A stretch of 54,833 bases of DNA. It comes from an uncultured Prevotella sp. (GTDB taxonomy: Bacteria; Bacteroidota; Bacteroidia; Bacteroidales; Bacteroidaceae). The stretch is taken from assembly GCA_944321295.1 (NCBI GenBank), contig CALUKU010000021.1, forward strand, positions 1 through 54,833, in the 5' to 3' direction. A program made the translations under genes and the position numbers. The notes beneath the pieces were generated by a model. That model was not told where the DNA came from, did no database searches, and saw nothing but the letters and a program-made list of their open reading frames with translations. This document shows, piece by piece, positions 34,839-43,532 of the stretch (its first letter is position 1; each line of letters opens with the position of its first letter).

Positions 34839-34871
34839 CAAAAGTAACCAAAATTACTAAAAAACCGCAAA
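34839..34871 (-). promoter_or_regulatory. mlaE-like promoter
   Basis: On the minus strand TTTG (34868-34871), 21-base spacer, TACTTTTG (34839-34846). Confidence 0.7.
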
Positions 34872-34920
34872 GCCGATAAGAGTTTTTACATTTATAAGGT
34901 ATTATTAGACACAAATTTAC

Positions 34921-34928
34921 TACTTTTG
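34921..34928 (+). promoter_or_regulatory. lptB -7 element, TACTTTTG
   Basis: Consensus -7 element 19 bases before the lptB ATG, divergent from the mlaE-like promoter. Confidence 0.6.
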
Positions 34929-34947
34929 TCGCAAAAATACAGCTATT

Positions 34948-35772
34948 ATGAACGAAACAGCCAACAACGCAGCGGAGCCCCGCGAGGGCGGGATGGTGCT
35001 GCGCACCGAGGGCCTTGTGAAGCGCTACGGCAAGCGCACGGTGGTCAACGACGTGTCGATTAACGTCAAGCAGGGCGAAATCGTGGGCCTGCTCGGCCCC
35101 AACGGAGCCGGTAAGACGACTTCTTTCTACATGACGACGGGCCTTATCGTGCCTAACGCCGGCCACATATATCTTGACGATAAGGACATCACCGACTATC
35201 CGGTGTACAAGCGCGCGCGGGCCGGAATAGGATACCTGCCGCAGGAGGCGAGCGTCTTCCGCAAGCTGAGCGTCGAGGACAACATACTCGCCGTGCTCGA
35301 GATGACGAGCCTTACGCGCAAGCAACAGATGGAGAAACTGGAGAGCCTGATACGCGAGTTCCGCCTCGAGAAGGTGCGCAAGAACATCGGCGACCGCCTC
35401 TCGGGCGGCGAACGCAGGCGCACGGAGATAGCCCGCTGCCTCGCCATCGACCCGAAGTTCATCATGCTCGACGAGCCTTTCGCCGGCGTCGACCCCATCG
35501 CCGTGGAGGACATACAGCACATAGTGTGGCGCCTGAAGTACCGTAACATCGGCATACTCATCACCGACCACAACGTGGAGGACACCCTCTGCATCACCGA
35601 CCGTGCGTATCTGCTCTTCGAGGGGCGCATCCTCTTCCAAGGCTCGCCCGAGGAACTGGCCGAGAACAAGGTGGTGCGCGAGAAGTATCTTACCAACAGC
35701 TTCGTGCTGCGCCAGAAGGACTTCCAGCGCATCGACGAAGAAAGGCGCGCCCGCGAGGCCGCCGAAGACTGA
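34948..35772 (+). CDS. lptB: LPS export ABC transporter ATPase
   Basis: Cytoplasmic ATPase that drives lipopolysaccharide extraction from the inner membrane with LptF and LptG. 274 aa, with about 14 residues ahead of the usual LptB start and a charged tail. Walker A is GPNGAGKTT, the Q-loop is [19 protein letters not shown], the signature is [16 protein letters not shown] and Walker B is [19 protein letters not shown], all in the LptB style. Monocistronic, ended by a clear terminator. The partner OstA/LptA-like gene is at 49172 in this window. Confidence 0.95.
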   Translation: MNETANNAAEPREGGMVLRTEGLVKRYGKRTVVNDVSINVKQGEIVGLLGPNGAGKTTSFYMTTGLIVPNAGHIYLDDKDITDYPVYKRARAGIGYLPQEASVFRKLSVEDNILAVLEMTSLTRKQQMEKLESLIREFRLEKVRKNIGDRLSGGERRRTEIARCLAIDPKFIMLDEPFAGVDPIAVEDIQHIVWRLKYRNIGILITDHNVEDTLCITDRAYLLFEGRILFQGSPEELAENKVVREKYLTNSFVLRQKDFQRIDEERRAREAAED

Positions 35773-35791
35773 CCGCCGCGTCGTGTCATAT

Positions 35792-35823
35792 CAAGCCGGG
35801 GCTTACGCCTCGGCTTGTTTTTT
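35792..35823 (+). terminator. lptB terminator
   Basis: CAAGCCG (35792-35798) pairs with CGGCTTG (35811-35817), extended by GGGC/GCCT, followed by TTTTTT. Confidence 0.85.
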
Positions 35824-35898
35824 ATGCGCCCGTGGCGCCGGTCATGCCGCCGCATTAACCGTTATAAGAAACTACTCTCGTAACGCATTGATACCCAA

Positions 35899-35970
35899 TG
35901 CGTTGCAAAAGGTCGCCTTTTACGTTGCAAAAGCTTACCTCTTGCGACATAAAAGGCGGCCTTTTGCATT
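35899..35970. repeat. Dispersed palindrome module, copy 7
   Basis: Three clear units: GCAAAAGGTCGCCTTTTAC, GCAAAAGCTTACCTCTTGC and AAAAGGCGGCCTTTTGC. It lies in the 376-base gap between lptB and trigger factor. The gap otherwise holds the lptB terminator and the tig promoter. Confidence 0.75.
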
Positions 35971-36095
35971 GCCGTTTGCCGCCTGCCGCATTTAGGGCGG
36001 TGCGTAAGCGGCGGGCGAAAGGTGGGGCGATGTTTAAAAAAACAAATTTTTCAGCTTTTTTCCTTATTATATTAGGTAATTACGTTGATATTCAG

Positions 36096-36103
36096 TAATT
36101 TTG
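36096..36103 (+). promoter_or_regulatory. tig -7 element, TAATTTTG
   Basis: Consensus -7 element 45 bases before the trigger factor ATG. Confidence 0.6.
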
Positions 36104-36148
36104 CAGCTCGCAATTCGATAATCATTAAAATAAAATAAATTATCAGAG

Positions 36149-37507
36149 ATGAAAATTTCATTTGAAAATCCAGACAAGGTCAACGGACTGATGACCTTGA
36201 CCGTAGAAGAGGCTGATTATAAGGAAAATGTCGAGAAGACACTGAAAAACTACCGCAAGCGTGCCAACGTGCCCGGCTTCCGTCCGGGAATGGTGCCCAT
36301 GGGCATGATTAAGAAGCAGTTCGGCACGACAGCCAAGGTTGACGAAATCAACAAGCTGCTCGGCGAGGAAATATACAAGTATGTGAAAGACAACAACATC
36401 CAGATGTTGGGCGAGCCGCTGCCTTCAGACAAGCAGGTGCCCGTAGACATGGAGAAGGATGCACCTTATACGTTCATGTTCGACATTGCCGTGGCTCCCG
36501 AGTTCAAGGCAGAGCTGACCGGCGACGACGCCATCGACCACTACACCATCACCGTTGACGACGACATCATCAACCGCCAGGTAGAGATGTTCGCGTCACG
36601 TGCCGGACATTATGACAAGGTTGAGGAGTATCAGGAGCACGACATGCTGAAGGGCGACCTGCGCGAGCTCGACGAGAACGGCAACACCAAGGAGGGCGGC
36701 ATTACCGTTGAGGGAGCAGTGCTCATGCCCGAATATATTAAGGTGGACGACCAGAAGAAGCTCTTCGACGGCTGCAAGCTGGGCGACATCATCACCTTCA
36801 ACCCGAAGAAGGCTTACCCCGAAAGCGACATCGAAGTATCGTCGCTGCTCAAGATAAAGAAGGAAGAGGTTGCCGGAATGAACTCTGACTTCAGCTTCCA
36901 GATTACCGAAATATCACGCTACGTCAAGGCCGAGGTTAACCAGGCGCTCTTCGACCAGGTGTTCGGCGACGGCGCCGTTAAGGACGAGAAGGAGTTCCGC
37001 GACAAGATAGCCGAGGGCCTGAAGCAGCAGTTTGCCGTCGACGCCGACTTCAAGTTCATCCAGGACGTGCGCAAGTACATGGAGGACAAGGTGGGCGCCC
37101 TGACCTATCCCGATGCTCTCTTGAAGCGCGTAATGCTCAACAACAACAAGGACAAGGGCCAGGAGTATGTCGACAAGAACTACGACATGAGCATCAAGGA
37201 GCTGACATGGCACCTCATCAAGGAGCAGCTCGTGGCCGCCAACGGCATAAAGATTGAGGACGCCGACGTTAAGGAAACCGCCAAGGAGGCCGCCCGCGCC
37301 CAGTTCGCCCAGTACGGTATGAACAACATACCCGAAGAGTACATCGACAACTACGCTACGGACATGCTGAAGAAGAAGGAGTACATCGACTCGTTCGTTG
37401 ACCGCAGCATTGACCGCAAGCTCACCGAGGCTCTCAAGAAGGTCGTAAAACTCAACGAGAAAACGGCCACTCTCGACGAGTTCAACAAGCTGATGCAGGG
37501 CGAATAA
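36149..37507 (+). CDS. tig: Trigger factor chaperone
   Basis: Ribosome-associated chaperone that meets nascent chains. 452 aa, normal length. The N-terminal ribosome-binding domain carries the loop NVPGFRPGMVPMGMIKKQFG (about residues 40-59), the Bacteroidetes version of the GFRxGKxP signature. The middle FKBP-like PPIase domain is present but diverged (about 150-245). The helical C-terminal arm domain ends at KLMQGE. It is upstream of clpP-clpX as in many bacteria, but a hairpin (37540-37608) and a new promoter separate them. Confidence 0.95.
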   Translation: MKISFENPDKVNGLMTLTVEEADYKENVEKTLKNYRKRANVPGFRPGMVPMGMIKKQFGTTAKVDEINKLLGEEIYKYVKDNNIQMLGEPLPSDKQVPVDMEKDAPYTFMFDIAVAPEFKAELTGDDAIDHYTITVDDDIINRQVEMFASRAGHYDKVEEYQEHDMLKGDLRELDENGNTKEGGITVEGAVLMPEYIKVDDQKKLFDGCKLGDIITFNPKKAYPESDIEVSSLLKIKKEEVAGMNSDFSFQITEISRYVKAEVNQALFDQVFGDGAVKDEKEFRDKIAEGLKQQFAVDADFKFIQDVRKYMEDKVGALTYPDALLKRVMLNNNKDKGQEYVDKNYDMSIKELTWHLIKEQLVAANGIKIEDADVKETAKEAARAQFAQYGMNNIPEEYIDNYATDMLKKKEYIDSFVDRSIDRKLTEALKKVVKLNEKTATLDEFNKLMQGE

Positions 37508-37539
37508 ATATTTTTTAGCAAAAAAACTTCCGCAATATT

Positions 37540-37611
37540 AAGGAGGTTTCCGACTTTTTTATTAACTTTGTTCCGAATGAACAGGCGAAAAGAGTCGGAA
37601 ACCTCCTTTTC
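37540..37611. terminator. Terminator/inverted repeat between tig and clpP
   Basis: Perfect 16-bp arms AAGGAGGTTTCCGACT (37540-37555) and AGTCGGAAACCTCCTT (37593-37608), the first followed by TTTTT and the second by TT. The 37-base loop contains a -7 promoter element (37563-37570). Confidence 0.7.
37563..37570 (+). promoter_or_regulatory. clpP -7 element, TAACTTTG
   Basis: Consensus -7 element inside the loop of the tig terminator, 175 bases before the clpP ATG. Confidence 0.5.
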
Positions 37612-37745
37612 GCATGTAATATAAATAGGTGGAAAATGCAAGGCGCAAGGCTGCTGCCGTAACGGCGGAGCGGCGGCGCCGGTGTGACGAAAGCCCTATG
37701 GGCGATTATTCATTTTTCATTTTTAATGGTTAATTTAATATATAA

Positions 37746-38450
37746 ATGAACGATTTTAGAAAATACGCTACCGGTCATCTGGGAATGAGCGGTATGATGG
37801 TTGACGACGTGATGAAGGCGCAGATGCAATACCTCAACCCTTACATCCTTGAGGAACGTCAGCTCAACGTGACGCAGATGGACGTATTCTCACGCCTCAT
37901 GATGGACCGCATCATATTCCTCGGCACGCAGATTGACGACTATACGGCCAACACGTTGCAGGCCCAGCTGCTCTATCTCGACTCGGTAGACTCCGGCAAG
38001 GACATCTCGATATACATCAACAGCCCCGGAGGCAGCGTGACGGCGGGCCTCGGCATTTATGACACCATGCAGTTCATATCGAGCGACGTGGCTACGATAT
38101 GCACCGGCATGGCCGCCTCGATGGCCGCGGTGCTGCTCGTTGCCGGCACCGAAGGCAAGCGCTCGGCCCTCACCCACAGCCGCGTGATGATTCACCAGCC
38201 GCTGGGCGGCGTGCAGGGACAGGCCTCCGACATCGAGATTGAAGCCAAGGAGATATTGAAATTCAAGAAAGAACTCTATACGATTATATCCGACCACTCG
38301 CACACGCCTTACGACAAGGTGTATAAGGACTCTGACCGCAACTACTGGATGACGGCCGAGGAGGCTAAGGAGTACGGCATGATTGACAACGTGCTGTCAA
38401 GGAAGAAAGAACGCGTGACACCAAACCAGCCCAATGACAAGCAAGAATAA
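37746..38450 (+). CDS. clpP: ATP-dependent Clp protease proteolytic subunit
   Basis: Serine protease that forms the tetradecameric ClpP chamber. 234 aa, with the usual Bacteroidetes N-terminal extension of about 35 residues. The catalytic triad is visible: Ser125 in [10 protein letters not shown], His150 in SRVMIHQP and Asp197 in KDSDRNYWM. The oxyanion segment INSPGGSV is at 91-98. It overlaps clpX by 17 bases, so the two are translated from one mRNA. The leader is about 170 bases if the promoter at 37563 is used. Confidence 0.97.
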   Translation: MNDFRKYATGHLGMSGMMVDDVMKAQMQYLNPYILEERQLNVTQMDVFSRLMMDRIIFLGTQIDDYTANTLQAQLLYLDSVDSGKDISIYINSPGGSVTAGLGIYDTMQFISSDVATICTGMAASMAAVLLVAGTEGKRSALTHSRVMIHQPLGGVQGQASDIEIEAKEILKFKKELYTIISDHSHTPYDKVYKDSDRNYWMTAEEAKEYGMIDNVLSRKKERVTPNQPNDKQE

Positions 38451-39687
38451 CCGTACGGAAAAAGTCTGCAGCTTCTGCGGACGCAGCGAGAGGGACGTGA
38501 AGCTGCTCATCACTGGGCTTACAGGATATATCTGCGAAGACTGCGCCGCGCAGGCTTACGAGATAGTGAAGTCTACCGGCGTGCTCGACGACGCACGCAA
38601 GAAGCAAGGCTCTAAGTTCAAGCCTACCAAGGTGCCGAAGCCCCGCGAGATAAAGGAATACCTCGACCAGTACGTCATCGGGCAGGACGACGCCAAGCGT
38701 TGCCTGGCCGTTTCGGTGTACAACCATTACAAGAGGCTCCAGCAACCGGCTGACGACAACGGCGTGGAGATAGAGAAGAGCAATATAATAATGGTGGGCA
38801 GCACCGGCACCGGCAAGACCTTGATGGCCCGCACCATAGCGAAGCTGCTTGATGTGCCCTTCACCATCGTCGACGCGACGGTCTTCACCGAGGCCGGTTA
38901 CGTGGGCGAGGACGTTGAGAGCATACTCAGCCGCCTGCTGCAGGTGGCCGACTACGACGTTGAGGCCGCCCAGCGCGGTATCGTCTTCATCGACGAGATA
39001 GACAAGATAGCGCGCAAGAGCGATAATCCGTCAATCACACGCGACGTCAGCGGCGAGGGTGTGCAGCAAGGTCTGCTCAAGCTCCTTGAGGGAACGATGG
39101 TTAACGTGCCCCCGCAGGGCGGCCGCAAACATCCCGACCAGGAGTATATCCACGTCGACACGAAAAACATTCTCTTCATCTGCGGCGGCGCCTTTGACGG
39201 CATTGAGCGCAAGATAGCCCAGAGGATGAACACCCACACCGTGGGATACAACTCTGTTCAGAACGTGCGCAGCATTGACAAGAACGACCTGATGAAGTAC
39301 ATCCTTCCGCAGGACTTGAAGTCGTTCGGCCTGATACCTGAAATCATCGGCCGCCTGCCCGTGCTGACATATCTCAATCCTTTGGACCGTAACGCGCTGC
39401 GCTCGATACTCGTAGAGCCGAAGAACTCTATCGTAAAACAGTATAAGAAGCTGTTCGAGATGGACGGGATAAAGCTTACGTTCACCGACGAGGCGCTCGA
39501 CTTCATCGTCGACAAGGCAATGGAATACAAGCTGGGGGCCCGCGGCCTGCGCTCGATAGTAGAGAGCGTGATAACCGACGCGATGTTCGAGATGCCCTCA
39601 AAGAAGGTCGACACCTTCGACGTTACTCTCGATTATGCCCGCCGGCAGCTTGAAAAGGCGCATTTCAGCAGGCTCGAGAGCGCTTAA
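38434..39687 (+). CDS. clpX: Clp protease ATP-binding subunit ClpX
   Basis: AAA+ unfoldase that feeds substrates to ClpP. 417 aa. An N-terminal zinc-binding domain (CSFCG...CEDC, residues 12-37) is followed by the AAA+ domain: Walker [13 protein letters not shown], the pore-loop region [11 protein letters not shown], Walker [12 protein letters not shown], and the sensor region [17 protein letters not shown]. The C-terminal [10 protein letters not shown] segment (sensor 2) is intact. It overlaps the 3' end of clpP in another frame. recQ follows after about 50 bases without a terminator. Confidence 0.97.
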   Translation: MTSKNNRTEKVCSFCGRSERDVKLLITGLTGYICEDCAAQAYEIVKSTGVLDDARKKQGSKFKPTKVPKPREIKEYLDQYVIGQDDAKRCLAVSVYNHYKRLQQPADDNGVEIEKSNIIMVGSTGTGKTLMARTIAKLLDVPFTIVDATVFTEAGYVGEDVESILSRLLQVADYDVEAAQRGIVFIDEIDKIARKSDNPSITRDVSGEGVQQGLLKLLEGTMVNVPPQGGRKHPDQEYIHVDTKNILFICGGAFDGIERKIAQRMNTHTVGYNSVQNVRSIDKNDLMKYILPQDLKSFGLIPEIIGRLPVLTYLNPLDRNALRSILVEPKNSIVKQYKKLFEMDGIKLTFTDEALDFIVDKAMEYKLGARGLRSIVESVITDAMFEMPSKKVDTFDVTLDYARRQLEKAHFSRLESA

Positions 39688-39737
39688 GAATGTCGCCCGT
39701 GATAATATGACGTTTAAAAAGTTACTCTGTGTGTAGT

Positions 39738-41915
39738 ATGAACAATGACGTTAATCTTAATGAAAAGCTGAAGAAATATTTCGGCTTCGACAAGTTCAAA
39801 GGTAATCAGGAAGCGATAATACGTAATCTGCTTGACGGCAAAAACACGTTCGTGCTAATGCCCACGGGCGGCGGAAAGTCGTTGTGCTATCAGCTACCGT
39901 CGCTCATAATGGACGGCACGGCGATAGTTATTTCGCCGTTGATTGCACTGATGAAGAACCAGGTTGACGTCATCAACGGCATGACTGAAACGGACGGAGT
40001 GGCGCATTACTTGAACTCGTCGCTCAACAAGTCGGCCATCGACCGTGTCAAGAGCGACATCCTCGAGGGAAAGACGAAGCTGCTTTACGTGGCTCCCGAG
40101 TCGCTCACCAAGGACGATAACGTAGAGTTTCTTAAAGGAGTTAAGATTTCGTTCTACGCCGTAGACGAGGCGCATTGCATCTCGGAGTGGGGCCATGACT
40201 TCCGTCCGGAGTACCGCCGGATACGTCCTATCATCAACGAAATAGGCGACGCGCCGGTCATCGCGCTGACGGCTACGGCTACGGACAAGGTGCGCACCGA
40301 CATAAAGAAGAGCCTCGGCATACTCGACGCGACAGAATATAAAAGCTCGTTCAACCGTCCTAACCTTTATTATGAGGTGCGTCATAAGACCAAGGACATT
40401 GACAAGCAGATAGTAAAGTTCATAAAGCAGAACGAGGGAAAGAGCGGAATCATATATTGTTTGTCGCGTAAGAAGGTTGAGGAGCTGGCCGCCGTGCTGC
40501 AAGCCAACGACATAAAGGCTGCCGCTTACCATGCCGGCTTGGACTCGGGCACGCGCTCAGCCACTCAGGACGACTTCCTAATGGAGCGCATCGACGTGAT
40601 TGTTGCGACGATAGCGTTCGGCATGGGCATTGACAAACCTGACGTGCGCTTCGTCATCCATTATGATATTCCGAAGAGTCTTGAAGGCTATTACCAGGAA
40701 ACGGGACGCGCCGGACGCGACGGCGGAGAAGGAAAGTGCATAGCTTTCTATTCGTATAAGGACTTGAAGAAGCTCGAGAAGTTCATGGAGGGCAAGCCCG
40801 TGGCCGAGCAGGATATAGGCCGCCAGCTGCTGCAGGAAACGGCCGCGTATGCCGAGTCGTCGGTATGTCGCAGGAAGTTGCTGCTGCATTATTTCGGCGA
40901 AGAGTATGACAAGGACAACTGCGGCAACTGCGACAACTGTCTGCATCCTAAGACTAAGATTGAAGGAAAGGACGCCTTGCTGGTAGTTCTGCAGGCTGTC
41001 GCCGCGCTAAAGGAAGACTTCCGCACGGATTATGTGATTGATTTCGTAGAAGGCAAGGACACCAATGACATCGTAGCCCACAAGCACGACCAGCTTGAAG
41101 AGTTCGGTTCGGGCGAGGATATGGACTCGAAGTTGTGGAACCCCGTCATCCGTCAGGCCCTTATCGCAGGATATCTGAAGAAGGACGTAGAGAACTACGG
41201 CATACTGAAACTTACCCCGGCGGGCAAGAAGTTCATGAAAAATCCCAAGTCGTTCATGATTGTACTTGACAACGAGTTCAACGAAGACGAGGAGGAAGAC
41301 AGCCACGAAGGCGTGAGCGCGGCTCTCGACCCGACGCTCCACGCCATGCTGAAAGACCTGCGCAAGAAGGTCAGCAAGCGTGCCGGACTGCCGCCCTATG
41401 TCATCTTCCAGGACATATCGTTGGAGCAGATGGCTACGGTTTACCCCATAACGCTCGACGACTTGCAGAACGTCCAGGGCGTAGGCGCCGGTAAGGCGCG
41501 CCGCTACGGCAAGGAATTCGTGGCCCTGATAAAGAAGTATTGCGAGGAAAACGAGATTGAACGCCCCGAGGAACTGCGCGTAAGGACGGTGGCCAAGAAG
41601 TCCGTCTTGAAGGTGAAGATAATCCAGAGCATTGACCGCCAGGTGGCTCTTGACGACATCGCCGACGCCCAGGGCATTGAATTTGACGAGCTGCTCGACG
41701 AGGTTGAGGCCATAGTCTACAGCGGAACGAAGATTAACATCGACTATTTCCTTGAGGAGGTTATGGACGACGACCACGTGGACGACATTTACGAATACTT
41801 TAAGGAGAGCGAAACCGACGACCTTGAGACGGCACTCGAAGAGCTGGGTGACGACTATAGCGAGGAGGAGGTGAGGCTCGTGCGCATCAAGTTCATGTCA
41901 GACATGGGCAACTGA
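39738..41915 (+). CDS. recQ: ATP-dependent DNA helicase RecQ
   Basis: 3'-5' DNA helicase for recombination and repair, about 725 aa. Walker A MPTGGGKSLCYQ is at residues 41-52 and the DEAH box at 143-146. The helicase C motif (ETGRAGRDGGEGKC) and the zinc-binding RQC cysteines (CRRKLLLHYFGEEY...NCGNCDNC) follow, then an HRDC domain (about 520-610). A further C-terminal helical domain rich in Asp and Glu is typical of Bacteroidetes RecQ. ATG 39738 was preferred to GTG 39729. The gene probably belongs to the clpP-clpX transcript and ends in a strong terminator. Confidence 0.95.
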   Translation: MNNDVNLNEKLKKYFGFDKFKGNQEAIIRNLLDGKNTFVLMPTGGGKSLCYQLPSLIMDGTAIVISPLIALMKNQVDVINGMTETDGVAHYLNSSLNKSAIDRVKSDILEGKTKLLYVAPESLTKDDNVEFLKGVKISFYAVDEAHCISEWGHDFRPEYRRIRPIINEIGDAPVIALTATATDKVRTDIKKSLGILDATEYKSSFNRPNLYYEVRHKTKDIDKQIVKFIKQNEGKSGIIYCLSRKKVEELAAVLQANDIKAAAYHAGLDSGTRSATQDDFLMERIDVIVATIAFGMGIDKPDVRFVIHYDIPKSLEGYYQETGRAGRDGGEGKCIAFYSYKDLKKLEKFMEGKPVAEQDIGRQLLQETAAYAESSVCRRKLLLHYFGEEYDKDNCGNCDNCLHPKTKIEGKDALLVVLQAVAALKEDFRTDYVIDFVEGKDTNDIVAHKHDQLEEFGSGEDMDSKLWNPVIRQALIAGYLKKDVENYGILKLTPAGKKFMKNPKSFMIVLDNEFNEDEEEDSHEGVSAALDPTLHAMLKDLRKKVSKRAGLPPYVIFQDISLEQMATVYPITLDDLQNVQGVGAGKARRYGKEFVALIKKYCEENEIERPEELRVRTVAKKSVLKVKIIQSIDRQVALDDIADAQGIEFDELLDEVEAIVYSGTKINIDYFLEEVMDDDHVDDIYEYFKESETDDLETALEELGDDYSEEEVRLVRIKFMSDMGN

Positions 41916-41940
41916 CGCCCTTACATATTTTCATATATTA

Positions 41941-41975
41941 CACCCCGCAGCGCCATGGCGTTGCGGGGTGTTTTG
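41941..41975 (+). terminator. recQ terminator
   Basis: CACCCCGCA (41941-41949) with TGCGGGGTG (41962-41970), extended inside by GCGCCATGGCG pairing, then TTTTG. Confidence 0.85.
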
Positions 41976-42006
41976 TTATAAAAGTTATGTTTTTATCGCT
42001 AAAAAA

Positions 42007-42037
42007 TTGTGAATAATGTAAAATTATTTTAATTTTG
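42007..42037 (+). promoter_or_regulatory. Promoter of the small lipoprotein gene
   Basis: TTG (42007-42009), 20-base spacer, TAATTTTG (42030-42037), 68 bases before the ATG. Confidence 0.65.
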
Positions 42038-42105
42038 CGTCCTGTAAGTCCTTCCGTCGCAATTTCGTCGACGTATCGGGGCGGTTATTTAAATAATGTT
42101 TTGAT

Positions 42106-42612
42106 ATGAAGAAATTCAGTTTCATGCCGTTGCTTCTTATGTTGACGGCTATGTTCGCCTTCTCGTCATGCAGCGACGACGATGGCGATCCGGGTTCGGA
42201 TTTGCCCAAAGACCTTGGCGCAACAGTGTATTACGAGATTGAACGGCTTGGCGACCAGCTGTTGGTTGCCGACGTAACGGTGACTTACGTCGACGGCAAC
42301 GGCAACGAGCAGACAGAGGCCGTTACGTCGGTGCCATGGAAAAAGGAAGTCGACGTAGAGGAGCTGCCGTTTGACGCGCAAATGGAGATAAGGTACGCCA
42401 AGAAAGAAGGCATTACGTTCGACAAGGAAGAGTACGTCTTGAACGGCGCTTGCCGGATAACCATCATTCCTAACGACCAGTCTGTCAGCAACGTTGCCAC
42501 CAAGCTGAATGAATTCAGCAATAAGTTCGCTGCAGAGAACATGGACGTGTATTTCAACCTTGTTGACCGCGCTCCCGACGTAGTGTCTGTTTCTGCAAAA
42601 CTCAATAAATAA
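42106..42612 (+). CDS. Small lipoprotein of unknown function
   Basis: A 168-aa protein with a lipoprotein signal; the lipid-modified Cys22 lies in FAFSSC. The following SDDD (23-26) is a Bacteroidetes lipoprotein surface-export type signal, so it is probably on the cell surface. The rest looks like a beta-sandwich (VTYVDGNGNEQTEAVTSVPWKKEVDVEELPF) with a helical C-terminus. I do not recognise the family. It has its own promoter and no gene partner; a 17-bp inverted repeat follows at 42726-42774. Confidence 0.85.
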   Translation: MKKFSFMPLLLMLTAMFAFSSCSDDDGDPGSDLPKDLGATVYYEIERLGDQLLVADVTVTYVDGNGNEQTEAVTSVPWKKEVDVEELPFDAQMEIRYAKKEGITFDKEEYVLNGACRITIIPNDQSVSNVATKLNEFSNKFAAENMDVYFNLVDRAPDVVSVSAKLNK

Positions 42613-42983
42613 GTGCCTCGCGCTTTCCTGTCGCAGCGCCGTAGGCCGCCTAAAGTCTTATGCCAAAGCATTTTATGCGTTTCGGCCTGCGTCTGGAACG
42701 TCAAGAACAGACACATTAAGTAGCATATACGCATAAGCCGCGTTGCCATCTTGGCGGCGCGGCTTATGCGTATAATATAATAAGGTATGCAAAAGGCCAC
42801 CTTTCGGTTTGCGAAAGGTGGCCTTTTGCCGTGTAATATGCCGCCTTTTGTAATGTGAAAGGTTACCTTTTGAAACGGGTAAGGATTGTCTTTGTGTGTA
42901 AGGCTGTTGCTTCATGTGGTTTTGTCGCCTGTTAGCCTTGCTGTAGGCAAATGCGAAAAAAAAGAATAAAAGCATTGTTGTAT
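42613..42983. other. Gene-free stretch after the lipoprotein gene
   Basis: Holds a perfect 17-bp inverted repeat, TATACGCATAAGCCGCG (42726-42742) with CGCGGCTTATGCGTATA (42758-42774), without a T-run, and palindrome module copy 8. No convincing gene. Confidence 0.6.
42787..42873. repeat. Dispersed palindrome module, copy 8
   Basis: The first two units form an 18-bp hairpin, GCAAAAGGCCACCTTTCG (42789-42806) with CGAAAGGTGGCCTTTTGC (42812-42829) and a 5-base loop. Its central pair differs from copies 2, 3 and 6 with compensation. Two more units follow (GCCGCCTTTTG and GAAAGGTTACCTTTTG). Confidence 0.8.
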
Positions 42984-43014
42984 TTTGAAGTATGCCTTAT
43001 TTTGTTTATCTTTG
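42984..43014 (+). promoter_or_regulatory. Strong promoter of the putative RNA
   Basis: TTTG (42984-42987), 19-base spacer, TATCTTTG (43007-43014). A full Bacteroidetes consensus with no clear gene directly downstream. Confidence 0.7.
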
Positions 43015-43019
43015 TGGTG

Positions 43020-43469
43020 GCTATTGTCGCTTTTACCGCATCATGCCTTTGCGGAAGTGCCGCCATGGCAGGGTGCGTCAAAGTGGAGGCGACGTTTCCA
43101 TGCCGGGCCGTGCTCGCGGCGTTACGCCGCCGGACAGGGTGACGGTGAGGCTAAAGATAGCTGCTATATATGGAAAAGCGTTTATCATACGCTTTGTTCT
43201 TGACCGCTTGAAACTTCGCAACTTTCAGATGATGTCACGAACATGGCAACGGTAGATGCTCATGGGATGTATTTATCCGCATCCTCGGTGCCGCTATGGG
43301 CGCACTTTCGGACGCACGGCGTCCTTGTAATGTGTCGCACCTGTGCGGGTAGGGGATATTGTATAAACACATCGGCGTGGGTTTCGCGTTGCTCGTTCGA
43401 CATCATCGGGCAATGCGAAGGCCTCAAGCGGTGGAGCGAGTAACGGGTACGGACTCCACGCTTTTTTTG
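43020..43469 (+). ncRNA. Putative structured RNA or leader upstream of the BspA-like gene
   Basis: A segment of about 450 bases runs from a consensus promoter (42984-43014) to an intrinsic terminator (43427-43469). Structure is visible: a 13-bp hairpin with two G-U pairs (43383-43395 with 43407-43419), a hairpin AAAGCG/CGCTTT (43175-43195), and GCGTGG (43375-43380) able to pair with CCACGC in the terminator. All frames are short. One 66-codon ORF with five cysteines (43243-43443) ends inside the terminator stem and could be a small protein or leader peptide. The terminator lies 63 bases before the next ATG, like an attenuator. I do not recognise a known RNA class (not tmRNA, RNase P RNA or SRP RNA by their core motifs). 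Confidence 0.4.
43427..43469 (+). terminator. Terminator before the BspA-like gene
   Basis: GTGGAG (43431-43436) with CTCCAC (43453-43458), flanked by AGCG/GCT, then seven T. Upstream of a gene rather than after one. Confidence 0.65.
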
Positions 43470-43532
43470 TATAGCGTTTCACCTTTATATTAACGCCGAA
43501 GCTGGGATGTCGATAGGCTAAACTTTTGTTGT

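Noticed and set aside
42951-43255. Three overlapping small ORFs, one with a signal-peptide-like start (TTG at 42985)
   Set aside because: They overlap the consensus promoter 42984-43014 in different frames, have weak or absent start signals, and show no recognisable family.
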